Positions 31,994 to 44,845 of a DNA stretch of 64,000 bases are shown here, one piece after another. This DNA is from Mansonella perstans. Lineage: Eukaryota; Nematoda; Chromadorea; Rhabditida; Onchocercidae. Under the pieces are notes generated by a model. That model did no database searches and had not been told where the DNA came from. It saw nothing but the letters and a program-made list of their open reading frames with translations. Both the position numbers and the translations under genes were made by a program. The stretch is from assembly GCA_037074765.1 (NCBI GenBank), contig JBAMDO010000015.1, forward strand, positions 310,001-374,000, written 5' to 3'. Positions within the stretch are counted from its first letter, which is position 1; the number at the start of each line of letters is the position of its first letter.

Positions 31994-34105
31994 CCTTCTT
32001 CTCTTTGTTTTTTTAATGTTGGAAAAACGGGAGAACGTATGTCTTTTATTTAACTTTGTTGCTGTCAGAGATCACAGAAATTGCTTGCAATGTCATCATT
32101 TTATATGATTTATGAAACTCCGGAATTGCAATATTTTTCCTCGGTATTTTTCCAGATTTTTGCGAATTCAGTGGAATCGAAAAAAATTATTGCGATCAAC
32201 AGTTTTGCTGATAATTTGTTATGATTAGAATCATTGGTACTGTAGTTCAGTATGTTATTTGTTATTTGTACATATCGTTTTTATTTTCATTAATGGATAA
32301 ACATTCGTTATTGATTCATTTTCTGTTTGAGAGTGTGGAAGCGTCTTGATAGATATTGCTTGAGGGAATTCCTTGATTTAAAGAAACAGACGATTACTGA
32401 AACTTCCGCAATCTTTACAACAGGTGACGATGTAGGTTATATATGGCATATTACTTGACTCAAATCAAATTTGAGACTTAGTTTTAATATCTCAGTGGTT
32501 TAAAAATTTAAATGAATAAATGAAGAATACTGTAAAGTATGTGCTAAATTTTAAAGCCACTGACTAATTAATAATTTTATAATGACATATCATAATATTC
32601 TATATGCTGGCTACAGTAATAATATCTCTAGATACATAATTACTTCAAGAAAAATGATTATGCTGTCTCATGATGTACGACATTTTAGGTCATTGAAAGC
32701 ATAGATAGGTATATGTTTTTATTTTGGTCTGCTTTCATCGGACATATCACTAAGCGCATTCGTTTTATTACTTGGTCTTAAAAAAAACGAAAAATCGGTG
32801 TTTGTGAAGGTATAGCTTTGGGATCATTGGTAAATTCTTACTGTTTCAGTTGTTTGTGTAAAATTACTATTTGTTACACTCATGGTTGCTCTTCATCTTT
32901 CAATAATTTTCCGTGTTTTTCGAATAGTAACCAAGATACATGTTATTTAATATTAATTAAAATATAGTTATTTGTGTCACTGTCGGCAAGCTGACATATA
33001 TCTTCTAGATCTACCCGCCATTTTAAATATATAACACAGTTTTAAAAAATTTTAAACAATATGGATTGAATGCTCTGAATTGTTTATTTGTTATTGTGCA
33101 ATTTGGTTTCGAAATTAATTGCAGTTATTCTCAACAGAATTTCTACAATTTTTTGATTGCTATGATGATTCATGAAGTACTATGTTGTTTTGCGTTGAGT
33201 GTTAGCTTAGCGTAATTAAAAACTACTTCAAAAAAAGCAGTCATCTCATCAGTAGTACTCGCAAGTAGTATTTCGATATGAATATCAACAACCGTTGTAG
33301 TAAGTTTCAATTTCAATTCAAAATTGCTAACACAAATATCCTTGTTTTCTCGTTATTTAATTGATGTAAGGAGCATTTTTTTAATTTCAAAATTTAATTA
33401 GAAACTTAGAGCCGCAGGATAAATCGGAAGTAAATTATGGTGGTAATATGAGGAATTATGAAAATGAAAATTTTCAATTACCTTAATTAGCTTAATTTGC
33501 AGAACAACTTTTGCAAATTTGAAATGGTACAACTGTATGGTAGATATTACTGTCTACTTAAAATATACCAATTTTCAACACTTTTACCATACTAACTGTG
33601 TATTATGTTATAATTTTTAAGTTTTCAGCAAAAAGAATTTTGTAAAAAAATTGCTATTCTCAGATAAATTCCATGAAAACATTCATTACTCTACTGATTC
33701 GATTTGTACTGAAAGGTTTCGCAGTCGGAACATTCATTTATGTATGTGTCAAAATGCTGAGTTCTGAATTGGTGGTTCATGATCATTGTATCAGACGAGG
33801 CCTATTTCTGAATTGGAGATTCATTATGATCATTGTAATCAGACAAGGCCTATTTAAAGCATTGGCTATAATTATTCTGTGGACAAGTTCTATCTTATTA
33901 TTTTTGAACTGTTTTGCTTATTATCAGCATTTTCAGTATTCTGATTTCATAGGTGCTATTCAATTTTAAGATGCATATGTTTTTAATAATATAGTTTCAT
34001 TGTGCGGTATCTTTATTATTCAAATGAATATTTCGTGTCGATACATCAAAATTTATGACAAGAAATAATAAATTGTACGGGGAATTTTGCAGGATAAAAT
34101 TCTGG
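31994..34105. other. Intergenic region between EBP2 and METTL4
   Basis: About 2.1 kb of AT-rich DNA. It holds a short local duplication (33762-33855) and, just before the METTL4 ATG at 34106, a TTTTGCAG acceptor-like site ending near 34092 that could take a spliced leader. The open frame at 33673-33969 owes part of its length to the duplication and has no splice support, so I do not call it a gene. Confidence 0.5.
33762..33855. repeat. Imperfect local direct duplication (about 45-50 bp)
   Basis: TTCTGAATTGGTGGTTCATG and following bases to AGGCCTATT recur immediately as TTCTGAATTGGAGATTCATT to AAGGCCTATTT, with a few substitutions and small indels. It is a two-copy tandem duplication in the METTL4 upstream region. 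Confidence 0.8.
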
Positions 34106-37100
34106 ATGACTGAGTCAGCTTTTCAGAAGATAATCCGAGTACGAAGTGCTGAATTGGCTGTACTTGATGAAAGTGCTTATTATGAAACTATTTATTTAGG
34201 TGGCAGGTAAATTTTTTTCTGCATTGTAGTTGAGATTTATAAACAATAGTGATAAGCGGATATTGTTTTTGAATTGTGTTCTATTATTTGAAGAGCATTT
34301 CAGTGTGCCAGATCGAAGACTGTATGTAATAGATTCACCATTTCGGATGAATTCGCAAGCTTCTATAATATCCGGAAAAGATTTAATCGCAGATAGAAAT
34401 AAACCAAAAAGGAAACGAAAACGTGGCACATCTTCGAATATTACTTGTGATTTACGCGACGTAAGTTTTTCATTTTTCCGCTTGCGCAATTGCTCCAACG
34501 TACTTTTAGTTTTGCTTTTCTAACTATTACTTTACGAGCTTATTTAAGGATAAAAGCGGATCATTAAGCGTTATTTGTTTCGTGTAGTATTTGCGTCATT
34601 TGCTTAATTTTCTATTATTTTTCATATCACTTCTTTATTTAAATTTCTTTCGTATTCAGGTCAGCCTTGCTTTAAAGAAGATATTAGACAAAGCAATTAT
34701 GATGGATGCATTTAACAAAAATCCGTGCGAACCAATAGCATGTTCTTCTGCTGAAGCTTCATTGGACTTCAATAACTGTTTAGCACGACAATTAGCTCTT
34801 ACTGCAACTTTAGCTCCTTGTCCATTATCTCGTTACACAAGAGAGCAAAACACTGCAAAAAAAAGCATCAAAGTGATACATTTAAATCAAAAAAATAGGT
34901 AATTTTGATGATTGCATGTTTTATTTGAATTTTATGCAATTTATCTAAAGAGAAAAACTTCATCGTTTTCGTCTTTAAGAAAGTGTCTAATATATATTGC
35001 TCTTTAGAAATTGTTTTTATATTATGAGTTCATTTTTTTTCATATTCATTTATTTAGAACCATTGATGATATTTCAAATGAACCTATAATGTGGGTAAAT
35101 GCTGAACCGAGAGTTATTACAGCTGAATTTAAAGGTGAAAAATTCATCTTACCTCCATTCTCTTCCTTCATCATTGACGATGCATGTGTATCAAGAGCAC
35201 TAATCGAATGTGAGTTTATCCGACGAGGTTTTATTTTGATCGAAATAAAAATTTTAAATTATTTTCTTCTAATTTTCAATATTTTATTAACTTTAATTGG
35301 CGAAGCGACTTTTTTTAAAAACTTTTGCTGGAACTGATCGATTTCAAATATTCTTCAGTTAATCGAGAAATGAAACATTAATTTCAGGTGGAAAACGGTT
35401 TGATTTCATATTATTGGATCCACCTTGGGAGAATAAATCTGTCAAGAGGAAAATTGTGTAAGTGAAAATATTCCTGAACTAATTGATATATCTTCAAAAT
35501 TTAGAGGCTAAGAAATAAAGAGAAACTTCAGCTAAGAGAAATGAATTCTTGAAATTTGATGTTGCAGTTATCCAACTTATGGGGATCCAACGTGTATGTT
35601 GGATTTATATATTCCGGAACTTTTAAAGGAAGCAGGACTGTTCGCTACATGGGTTACGAATAATGCGAATCACCTTAAATTTGTCGATGATATGATCGAA
35701 TATTTCGATCTTGAGAAAATTGCAACTTGGCGATGGCTTAAAGTTAATTTTATTGTCATTACTTTCCATATTTTTTGTGTGTGGGTTTTATCGAAAGTTC
35801 TTTTTGGTATTTATCTTACATGGTTATCGGTTGGAATTATATATTTATTTCATGTACAGATGAATATTGAAAATGGAGTAGTTCGCTTAGATCCTTGATA
35901 GTTTGAAGAGAATTCCGAGAGGAAACTGATGACAGATGATGTGAAGATAATGACGACTGCAAACTGGCAAACAGTGATTGAATCAATATTTTTTTATAGT
36001 GAGATAGCACTTGATAGATTGCAAGAAATTAACATTATAGAGTTCTACAAAAAGTTCTCGAAACAGTATAATTGGTATATTGGATTGGACAAAGAATTAC
36101 ATATTGCTAGATGCTTGAATAAAGAATTTGCATCGTGCATATAGGAGATTTAAATAGACTGTGAAAAAGAGGAAACTTCAAACATTTACATCAATATCAC
36201 TTTCCACATATTGGGAAGTATAATCAATTTGGACAAAGGACATTACAAATTAACTACGCAATAAGAAATTAAAAAGATTTCAACTCAGAGTTATATGTAT
36301 CATTCTTTTCAATGTAATCATATTGAAATAGAAATTGCATCGGTTTTTTCCGACATAACTAAATCAGAGATTTAAATTTGAGTTGAAATTTCGCTTACAT
36401 AAATCAGTGTTTTACCAAATTAAGCTGAATTCTGTCTGGTTTTTTTTTCTTTTGTATTTCAGGTTTAAAATTTGCTTCTTTTCCCAAATAATATCTGAGT
36501 TTTAGATGTTTTGTATTTTTTCTTTGCAGTAAGACTTAAAATACAAGATACTAAAGTCATCATACAATTAAAATGAGAAAAAAGTTGACACATCTTTTCG
36601 CATTAAAAAAAGCATTTTACTGATTGTGTTTCTTATGAAATCTTGAAATTATTTTAATACGAATTGTATATTTTGTAAGTTTTTAGGTAACAAGGAATGG
36701 TGAACCCGTGTATAGTCTAAATAGCCAACATAAACAACCTTTTGAAAACATTGTGTTCGCTTCTAGCAGTGATGCCCACAAATGCTATATGAATATTGTC
36801 GATGAATTTGTCCTAATCAGGCATATATTTTTGATCATTCTCAAAATTTTACTTCTAAAAAACTTGATCATTCCGAAATTTTACTTGTAAATAAAACAAA
36901 ATTTCATTTCCTAAATAGCTCACATAAACCTTTTGAAAGCACTATATTCATCTATATTCTAATTTAATTGTCCCAACTTTTTACTATTTTCATTGAGTCA
37001 GATCTGAGATTTCTTTTAGCACTCCATCTGCAATCCATTCGCGGAAGCCACCGTTGCTTCCAGTATTACAAATGCTTGGAATTCTTGGTGAATCAGCGGA

Positions 37101-37194
37101 ACAACTGGAGCTATACGGCAGATATCTATTACCACGAACAACAACTGTTGGATTTGAAGCGGCTAGACTGCAAAATAAACAATATTTTGTTTAA
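34106..37194 (+). CDS. METTL4: METTL4/DAMT-1, MT-A70 family adenine N6-methyltransferase (400 aa)
   Basis: Exons: 34106-34206, 34304-34460, 34660-34898, 35058-35209, 35388-35457, 35568-35742, 36687-36820 and 37020-37194. They sum to 1203 nt, all in phase. The MT-A70 core reads FDFILLDPPWENKSVKRK with the catalytic DPPW. It continues TYGDPTCMLDLYIPELLKEA, LFATWVTNNANHLKFV, ATWRWLKVTRNGEPVYSL, HKQPFENIVFASS and HSRKPPLLPVLQML, ending LELYGRYLLPRTTTVGFEAA. This is the full METTL4 order. The enzyme methylates adenine N6 (DNA 6mA in C. elegans DAMT-1, snRNA/DNA in vertebrates). A basic KPKRKRKRG cluster may be a nuclear signal. The 944-bp intron at 35743-36686 is easy to miss, because read-through gives a false stop. 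The last intron is either GC-AG (36821 to 37019) or GT-AG using 36809/37009; both keep frame. Confidence 0.95.
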
Positions 37195-38819
37195 ATATAT
37201 AATTGAACTGGTATTATTCCAGTTTTGCCGTCTGAAAAAAGCATAAATTATGCTTAAATAAAAATTAGTCAAAATGGAAACATTGAATCATCAGCCAGTC
37301 TGATAAGATTGATACAAAATGTGTATGACTTCGCAGTTTATTGCGGATAAAACAACTCAGTTTAGTCGTAATTACAATAGATCATAAAAGCAATTTGCAT
37401 GCATTTAGCAATTAATCTTTTTTCAGTGCGACGGTTTATATAAAAAAATTTTGAGACTTTTGAGGAAACAATATAATTGAGAGAAATCGAACATTGCGTG
37501 AGGCGTAAATACTGGTATCTTTCTTTCTTAAATGCATTATGTTCAGATCATATTGTGTGCATTGCAAAATTTCGTTTATTCAACTGATCTATTATGATCA
37601 ATTTGCTTTCAATCTTCAGCTCCTACACTTTCATTTAAATGATCTATTTTTTGAGCTATTGATGGCGTAAGCATAGTTCTGATATATACAATTAACACCT
37701 GAACATGTTTGTATATTCCTTAAGCACGCACATACTTTCCATTAGAACCAGATACTTGTACATTCTGTACAACAGATATTCCATTTAACTAGTGACCGCA
37801 GAATTCAGTCCTTCAAAATAGTCCTTAATGAGAATAGCTTTTGGCATTTCAACACACACTGACTATATTAATTGTAAATTGGATGACTTTTGCAAAATGA
37901 AAACGATGAATATTTTTTTGAATTGTGAAAAATTGAAGGGAAAAAGTAGGCCATAGGTAGCTTATTTTCTGTGTTTGGCTCATTTTTTTACTTTGGCGAA
38001 AATTTTATCTCTATTTGAAATTTTTGCATGCTTAGCTGTCCAAGTACTGTTGATTTTGTGCATTTAATTCTTTTCTAATTCTTCAAAATTCCAGGACTAA
38101 ATTTCAGATATCAAAATTTTCAATGCAATTTTTTTTTCAAATTCCAACAGAAATGCACAAAAGTTATAAAATGGATTCACGGTCATATCGATGCCATTAC
38201 TTTTTTTATAAGACATGAAATAGCATTAACTAAAGCGAATGTCTAATACTTGCTCAAGGCAATACTGGATTTTTTACAACAGTTGGAAATTCTGGTGAAT
38301 CTAGTATGCTGCTTAATCAATTGATTGCTTTTTGCTGCGATCATCTGAACAATTCAGATCTGTACAGCAACTAAAACTACTTGCAATACAACAATGGCGA
38401 CACATTTAGTATACCACTAGAACAGAAATCCTGTTGCCAGAATGTGTTGTGAAAGTCTCATAGTGTTTCTTCGAAACTCTGTACTCTCATTCCGGAATGT
38501 TTCAAAAATTCAAGAAAAAAAAGAGATAGGAAGAAAAGAAAGTATGGGAGTGAAATTTTTCGACAATTCAATTACAGTTCATAATTCAAAATGATGATTA
38601 AATAAATACACTTATTATTACATTCTTCGTCAATTTCTCGCGAATAATTCGGTATTTTGCTCCGATTATGATTGCTTGACACCGAAATAACTAGTTTTTC
38701 GACTGCTTTTTTTTAGTGTTTCCTGGTGTAAATTCTAATACAGTATTTTTCGCAATTCCCTTGCAATAATGTCATACTAATAATAATATTAATAGTTAGC
38801 GACAAATAAGAGTGATCAG

Positions 38820-38985
38820 AACAATAATAAAATAATAGTCGTGATAAAATGATAGTAACAATAATCAATAATAATAGTGATAATGATAATGATAATAGTA
38901 ATAGTAATAATAATAATGATAGTAATAATAATAACAATGATAATGGTAGTGATATTAATATTAATAATAATAATAAACAGACCCA
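38820..38985. repeat. Degenerate AAT/GAT microsatellite
   Basis: About 165 bases of interrupted trinucleotide and hexanucleotide units (AATAAT, GATAAT, AGTAAT). It gives false Leu/Ser-rich or Ile/Thr-rich translations on the - strand. Confidence 0.9.
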
Positions 38986-40881
38986 TAACAAGATGCAGTT
39001 TGAAATTCATGATTGCATAATTATTTAAGATGAAAAGAGCATTGCTAAATGACCAATAGCAAACAAATGATCTGAAAGATTTTTTTTGTTTGACAGCAAA
39101 AAATGGATTTGTACTGCTGAACTAATGTAGAAAATGAAGTTAAAATACAGATAAAGTTTTTTTTTTTGTTCTGTTTGTCTAAATTGATAAGATAAGTCAC
39201 TTCTTAAAAAGTATGTATGGACATTCTGGATAGATCATTTTTTAAAATCTGTCACCGTCAAATATTTTTTCCAGTGATAGATTTTCTCTTTTCATGCTTG
39301 TTCTGTTCTTGTGAAATGCTAATTATACACCTACATTGCATTAGTTCAGAAAAATACAATTCATGAGGATTAAAAAGAGCACTAACACAGAAGTTAAAGA
39401 TTTCTTACATGGATGTTGATTTCTGTAAGTGATAGACGTGTACTATTGGCATGTAACGAAAACAATTGTCCAAATTATCTGATCAGTCAAGACCGTCAAG
39501 AAAACATTTACAAAGGATGTTTTACGTAAATGGATCAGCAGGACCACTTAAGTTATTTAGTTATTCTCTTCTTTAAGTTATTTTCTTGTCGACAATACGA
39601 TCAAGATACTACATCATCATTGTCTGATTCGCCTCTACTGCTCTGAATTGCACGTCATAAATCCCAAAAAGCGAATGACCCGTTGCAAAAAGTAGTAAAT
39701 TCCCTCAAATAAGATGGAATTTTCTGAAAAAAATTGAAAAAATTTATGGAAGCTAGGAAGCTTATTTCTCTATTCAACTCGAAATAGAAATGTTTGATGC
39801 AGATGAGTGAATCATTGAGATTGAACAACAGATGGCCAAATCGAACGTTGCTATTCAGCCAATCTTATCAAGTTGATCTCAGGAAATCAAAAACTCTTAA
39901 CGAACCCACATATTTTGTTAGAAATAATTCACCATCAATTATACTAAAAGGTTTAACAGCATTAACAATAACGAGACAAGTATACGGTGTGACCTTGTAA
40001 AATTCTTTCAGTAAATAAGTGACAATAAAAAAACTAAAAGAATGCTTTTCAAACTATTTAATTGCATTAAAATAACATTTGCAAATAACAGGGGAAATAA
40101 AAGTTAGTTTAATAACAAAATAAAATGACAGCGAATTAAAAAAATCAGTAAAAATTTCGTGTGAGTAAGGAAATCCTATGCTTTGCAAAACCCTTTTTAG
40201 TGTTTATTTATCATTTATTAAGTCAACGACGGCAGTAAAAAGGTGAAAGAAAATATAATACTTTCTAATATTTTCAAATCAGGTATTAGTTTTTGAGTAC
40301 ACTGCGGAAGACAGAAATTAGAATAGTTGATTCCGTATCAACAATTTTTCTGCATAAATATCATGCAATAAATGTAAACGATCACAACTATGACAGATCT
40401 CATCGTAAGATGCACGCTTAGATCTTTGTGAAACTTAAATGCAAGTTTGGAGAATGTTTAATATTAATGGTTACTTTTCAAGTTAGTAGCATCTGAGAAG
40501 AATTCTATTAAATTTCATAATTTTTTTAAAGTATCTGACAAAATCTACATTATTTATATCGATTACAGTGGCAAAACATATAATTTGAAATAGAAGTGAT
40601 TAATTTTCAAAGGTTCATTTTCTCTTTTGATTAAACCTTAAAAGACAGGCTGACCTTTTTATACATAAAGATAGATTAAAATTGTTTATGCTTGTATCTC
40701 ATATTTCCAGTACTCAAACTTTATTATAAGATCAATTAAAAATTATTAAGGTTAGTCTCTTGGGATTGCATTGAGAATATTTCGAGTAGTTTTAAAAATT
40801 TGAATAGATAGGAGAGGAAGACAAAGAATAGTGTCAGACCGGCCATATGACCTCCTTTCAATAGTTCTAAAATGAATCTCC

Positions 40882-40885
<4 letters not shown>

Positions 40886-40911
<26 letters not shown>
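40886..40911. repeat. CA dinucleotide microsatellite
   Basis: An uninterrupted run of about 13 AC repeats lies between CTTTT and ATACCATCA. It is a likely length-polymorphic marker. Confidence 0.95.
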
Positions 40912-40912
<1 letters not shown>

Positions 40913-41298
40913 TACCATCATCACGTTGCGTGTTTTGTTTGGTTGGTATGGTCAGCCTGGTAGCCTCGAAATTTAAATTCTCAAATTTTTGATAGTTCTA
41001 TGCAAAGACAACAATTGTTTTGTTGCAGAAATGATAGAGCATAAATATTTTTAACCTATTTGCCTAAACAATCCTTAATGATTTTTCTTATGATTTCATC
41101 TTTCATCAAAAAATATTGATCAAACAAGCAAGCCATAGATTAAAGTATCATTTTAGTATTCCTTTTTCTCTGTCTAAGATGTCAGCTCTGATAGTTGGCG
41201 TAACAATTACTACAAAAAGTTTATTTAATACTATTTTTAATCTCAAACTTCTTCAAGTGTTTCACAATTTTAATTTATAATATTTCCAGAAAGACGTC

Positions 41299-41887
41299 AT
41301 GAGAGCGATATTATCGTTCATAGTTCTTCTGATTTCCATTTCGGCAAGTTGTTACGGCGCTCTTGACACTAAAGGTGATGAGGTGAGTTGATTCTCCATC
41401 ATCTACTTTTTTTCAAATCAGATTTAATTATAAGCAATAACTAACTAGTTTTTTTCTTTATTTTATTTAGAATACATTGTGTCTTTTTTTTTTGCCACTA
41501 TTTAGTAAAATCTTTCAATCTCACAAATTGTTTTATTGAGTAAAGTTAGATATTCATCATTTTAATAACTATAAACTTAAGAATAAGAATTTATAAGGTG
41601 CAATAGCAAAACTTTGATCAGACTTCAAGATTTTTCCCGAATCAATTCAAGTTTTAATAATTTTCAAAAATTTCATCGGTTATTTAAATTCAGCAAATAA
41701 AATGAAAATGAAGCTTCGATTTCAGCTGTTGCTAAAAATACATGGCGCTCTACATGTCAGACGTGTTCGTGACACGGACAACGACATGACTTTGGAGCAT
41801 CGCGTGGTGCAAAAGCATCTTGCACGACAAGAAAGGATACAGAAACCGAAAAACATTTTAAAGAACAAGAAATATAAGATTAACTAG
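41299..41887 (+). CDS. Small secreted basic peptide (81 aa, two exons)
   Basis: Exon 1 (41299-41382) starts MRAILSFIVLLISISASCYG, a clear signal peptide, and ends GALDTKGDE at a GTGAGT donor. Exon 2 (41726-41887, acceptor ATTTCAG, phase 0) reads LLLKIHGALHVRRVRDTDND and ends KPKNILKNKKYKIN with TAG. The predicted mature part is about 60 aa, rich in Lys/Arg and without cysteine. There are dibasic sites (RR, KK), but no glycine amidation signal typical of FLP peptides. A TTTCCAG acceptor ends at 41289, ten bases before the ATG, and could be a spliced-leader site. No family is recognised. It could be a secreted effector, a neuropeptide-like precursor or an antimicrobial-type peptide. Confidence 0.6.
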
Positions 41888-42063
41888 TTTTTCCTCAAAT
41901 ACTAGTACTGAATTTAATTCTGCTAATTTGTCACTCGAAACAAATGCAATAAAAACATAAATTACCAGTTAATTTTCATTCTCTCCACAATTATGTAATC
42001 AATCACAATGAAAATTTCACTAATTTCGCTTCTTACATAGAACTATCAACCAGATTGCACGTT

Positions 42064-44845
42064 TCATCTTGTAGTTTCCATGTGATAGTCATATGGAATA
42101 TTGTAGGTAGCTTTCCTAATTCACACATGCATTTTGTACAAACGAAAATGTTACTATATCATCTCCAGACCAGCAAAAACCACCCAAATGACCACTGTCC
42201 ATCCGCCTCAACACCAAACCTCTTCCCTCCACCCACAATGTAAACCATCACCGATACATGTGCAATTGCACTTACTGCCTCAGACTTTTCCATTCGTTCA
42301 TCGCCCAAGGCATACGACGGCAATTCCTATCAATTTTTACATGGGGTTCATCATAGGCTGTAACTTCGACTCGAAGAACTCTGTTATAAAAGTAGTGCAT
42401 ACGACGTTGAGTGGTTGCAGTTCGACGACAGGAGAATCGTTGTTGTTGCATAGTAGTACAACGGTACTAGGAATTAGCATTGACAACTTGATTGCAAAAG
42501 CTTCAATATGGTCGGAATTATTAAAAGTAGTAGTCCAGGAATAAAAATGATTTAGTTCGAGATATTGTTGGATGAAATTTTATCCCTTATAGTTATCTCT
42601 CAAAATATGAATACAAATTGATCCATTTCGTTGCAAAAATTACATTTAAATTGAATCTAATTGACGAAAATTAAATTTATAATTAAAATTTAAAATAGCA
42701 TTGATTAATGTGATAAATCCATGTGTGATAATCAGATCTGTCGTTCTGTAGATATGATATTTGAATCAAAAGTTTGTTACATTGTTGCAGAAAGATCAAT
42801 TTATTTATTGATCAGTGTGAATATGAAGCATAGTATTATTTTAATGAGGTTGTGAAAGTTGATGAAGCTTTCTTTCTCTTTTTCTCCTTCCCACTAACAA
42901 AATTAATTCGTAGGTAACATTGGTCAGTGATAGTAGTTGACTGGATCAACTGGACACTGTGTTCCAGTTGGGAAATATCTGTATTATCATCGAACAAAGA
43001 ATAGAAGTTAATGAACAACTAGTTTTCTTGCTCCAACTCATTCAAAGATATCCAATAACTCAGATTTTGTAATCATTATGGATTTCGGTGAAACTTGTAG
43101 AAATTGAAAATTTGCTTGCATAGTAATGAAATTACACTTCCTTCTGAAGAAGTGACTCAAAAAAATGATGACAATCAACTAGTAGAAATAGAAGATTCAT
43201 GCAGACTGATACAATTCAAATTAATACGTTAATGTATTTTTTTAAACATATTTATGATCATAGCGTGTGGATAATCTTTTTTGGATTGAAACGATGAATT
43301 TTTCTGAGGTTCGAATTGCCTGATTTTTGTTCGCCATTGCCCTTTCAATATATGCCACACTTGAAGTAATTATTTAATTTGTTGTAGCTAAGCAAAATTT
43401 AGACATATCCTCAAAGAATTGAAAAATAGACAGCAAAACTTTGATGGCTCAAATTAGTGATGATTATTTTGCACACTTTTCTGTTTCAGGATCTATATTA
43501 TATCAAACTGTTATCATATCAGTCCCTCGTTTTAATTAGAATACGACTTTTCCAACATTTTTAAACAGCTGAAGAATCTTACAGGAAAATCTTGATGATT
43601 TTGACTTTCATATCCATCCAATTCCCAAAATCTTTTTCAGAAATACTGTGGAAACAATTGATGATAATATGTCAAATTAATTATACAGATTTGGCTTCTT
43701 ATTTACTTTTTCAATCATGTTGTATTTGAGTTTGGTAGTTTCGTTATTCACATCACTGAGAATTACCGTAACATTTGATCTTGCCCTGTAACTCCTAACC
43801 ACATATAATATAGAATATAATTCTCAGTGTCCACTAGGTGGTAACTGTATCCTACGTGAAGAATTGCGTTACTTCAAGTGATCCACATATTACTAATAAC
43901 ATTTATTGATTTCCACTGTAAGCATTTGATGATTAATTTCATCATCTTTCTTTCAAACTGATTAGACCTATTATCAAATTTAAAATAAAAGGAACTACTT
44001 GATAAATTATGTGTTAGTAATTAGGAATAATTTATAACTAGTTCAAATGTGGGCAATTTAATAGTGAATGATTGATACAGTTTTAACTACTTACTGTAAA
44101 CTATGTAATACTGAAAATAGATAAAACTAATGGTTAAAAGCAATATTTAAATCATTGTTCGCTGTCTTTTTAATGTTATCTTTAAATCAAAAACATTCCT
44201 TCTATTTCTCTAAATGATATTCAATTTTTTATTCAACATTTCTCTATGTATCATCCCTTACACACATTTCTTTCTCTCATCACGGCAATAGAACATTTAA
44301 TTTTCTTCGGCAGCCACTTAATTTTTGTTGTGAGAAGTATGCAGAAAACATATACAATTATCTTATGCACATAATACTTTACTTTCTGCTCCACTTTTAC
44401 AACAATTTTCGATATGCGTATAATTAATTCAGGAATTTTCAAAAATAGCTTACTTCATTCGTAAAAAAGGGAGACACTTTCCAAGAGTTTCTTAGTGGTG
44501 CTGATATAGTTTGTTTCGAAGTACTGTAAGTAAATGGTAGTTTGTGAATTTCCTGTTGGTTCAGATTTTGATTTCTGATTTCCGAGTTATGAGAAAAATC
44601 AGGAAATTTTTCACTGCAATTTGAATATCTTACTGTATTAGATCCCAGTTTTTTACTAATTTCTCGAATTTCTATTTATTATTTTAAATTTGTCCAAAAG
44701 GCGATATTCTAAAAAATGTCTAAAAATTCTTCTAGAGATGAATAATTTTTGTCAATATCTTTCTTTTTGGATCCTGATAAAATGACGAAGTTTCTTACTT
44801 CTTGAATCCTGCTAATATGATAGTTCTGAACAAAGCGTATTTCAT
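42064..44845 (-). CDS. Tentative 11-exon gene of unknown function (about 317 aa)
   Basis: Exons in order: 44799-44845, 44454-44523, 44262-44385, 44095-44110 (16 nt), 43894-43967, 43767-43851, 43583-43645, 43248-43359, 42899-43018, 42276-42466 and 42064-42115. They sum to 954 nt with all phases compatible. Best supported are the three 3' exons. The 42276-42466 exon is GC-richer than its surroundings, has a CCTAG acceptor and a GTAAGT donor, and reads RFSCRRTATTQRR, YFYNRVLRVEVTAYDEPHVK and NCRRMPWAMNEWKSL. The last exon ends KATYNIPYDYHMETTR. Others include VAYIERAMANKNQAIR and YSYHLVDTENYILYYMWLG. An N-terminal hydrophobic stretch (HKIIVYVFCILLT) could be a membrane anchor. No family is recognised. 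AT-rich DNA offers many false splice sites, so the 5' half may be overfitted. Confidence 0.4.

Larger units (their letters stand above)
37195..41298. other. Long intergenic region with microsatellites
   Basis: This 4.1-kb AT-rich region has no exon that I can support on either strand. It contains a long degenerate AAT/GAT microsatellite (38820-38985) and a CA microsatellite (40886-40911). Apparent open frames on the - strand at 38713-39010 come only from the low-complexity repeat. The final few hundred bases are upstream sequence of the small secreted-peptide gene. Confidence 0.5.

Noticed and set aside
33673..33969. 98-aa hydrophobic + strand open frame upstream of METTL4
   Set aside because: Its length depends on a local duplication, it has no splice or leader signals, and its composition fits AT-rich random sequence.
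35929..36144. 71-aa + strand open frame after the METTL4 exon 35568-35742
   Set aside because: It lies in the 944-bp METTL4 intron. The next true exon (VTRNGEPVYSL) at 36687 continues the conserved protein, so read-through to a stop is a false end.
38713..39010. Leu/Ser and Ile/Thr low-complexity - strand open frames
   Set aside because: These are translations of a degenerate AAT/GAT microsatellite.
42134..42544. 136-aa + strand open frame rich in His/Pro/Thr
   Set aside because: It is antisense to the better-supported exon 42276-42466, which has both splice sites; the + frame has no splice context.
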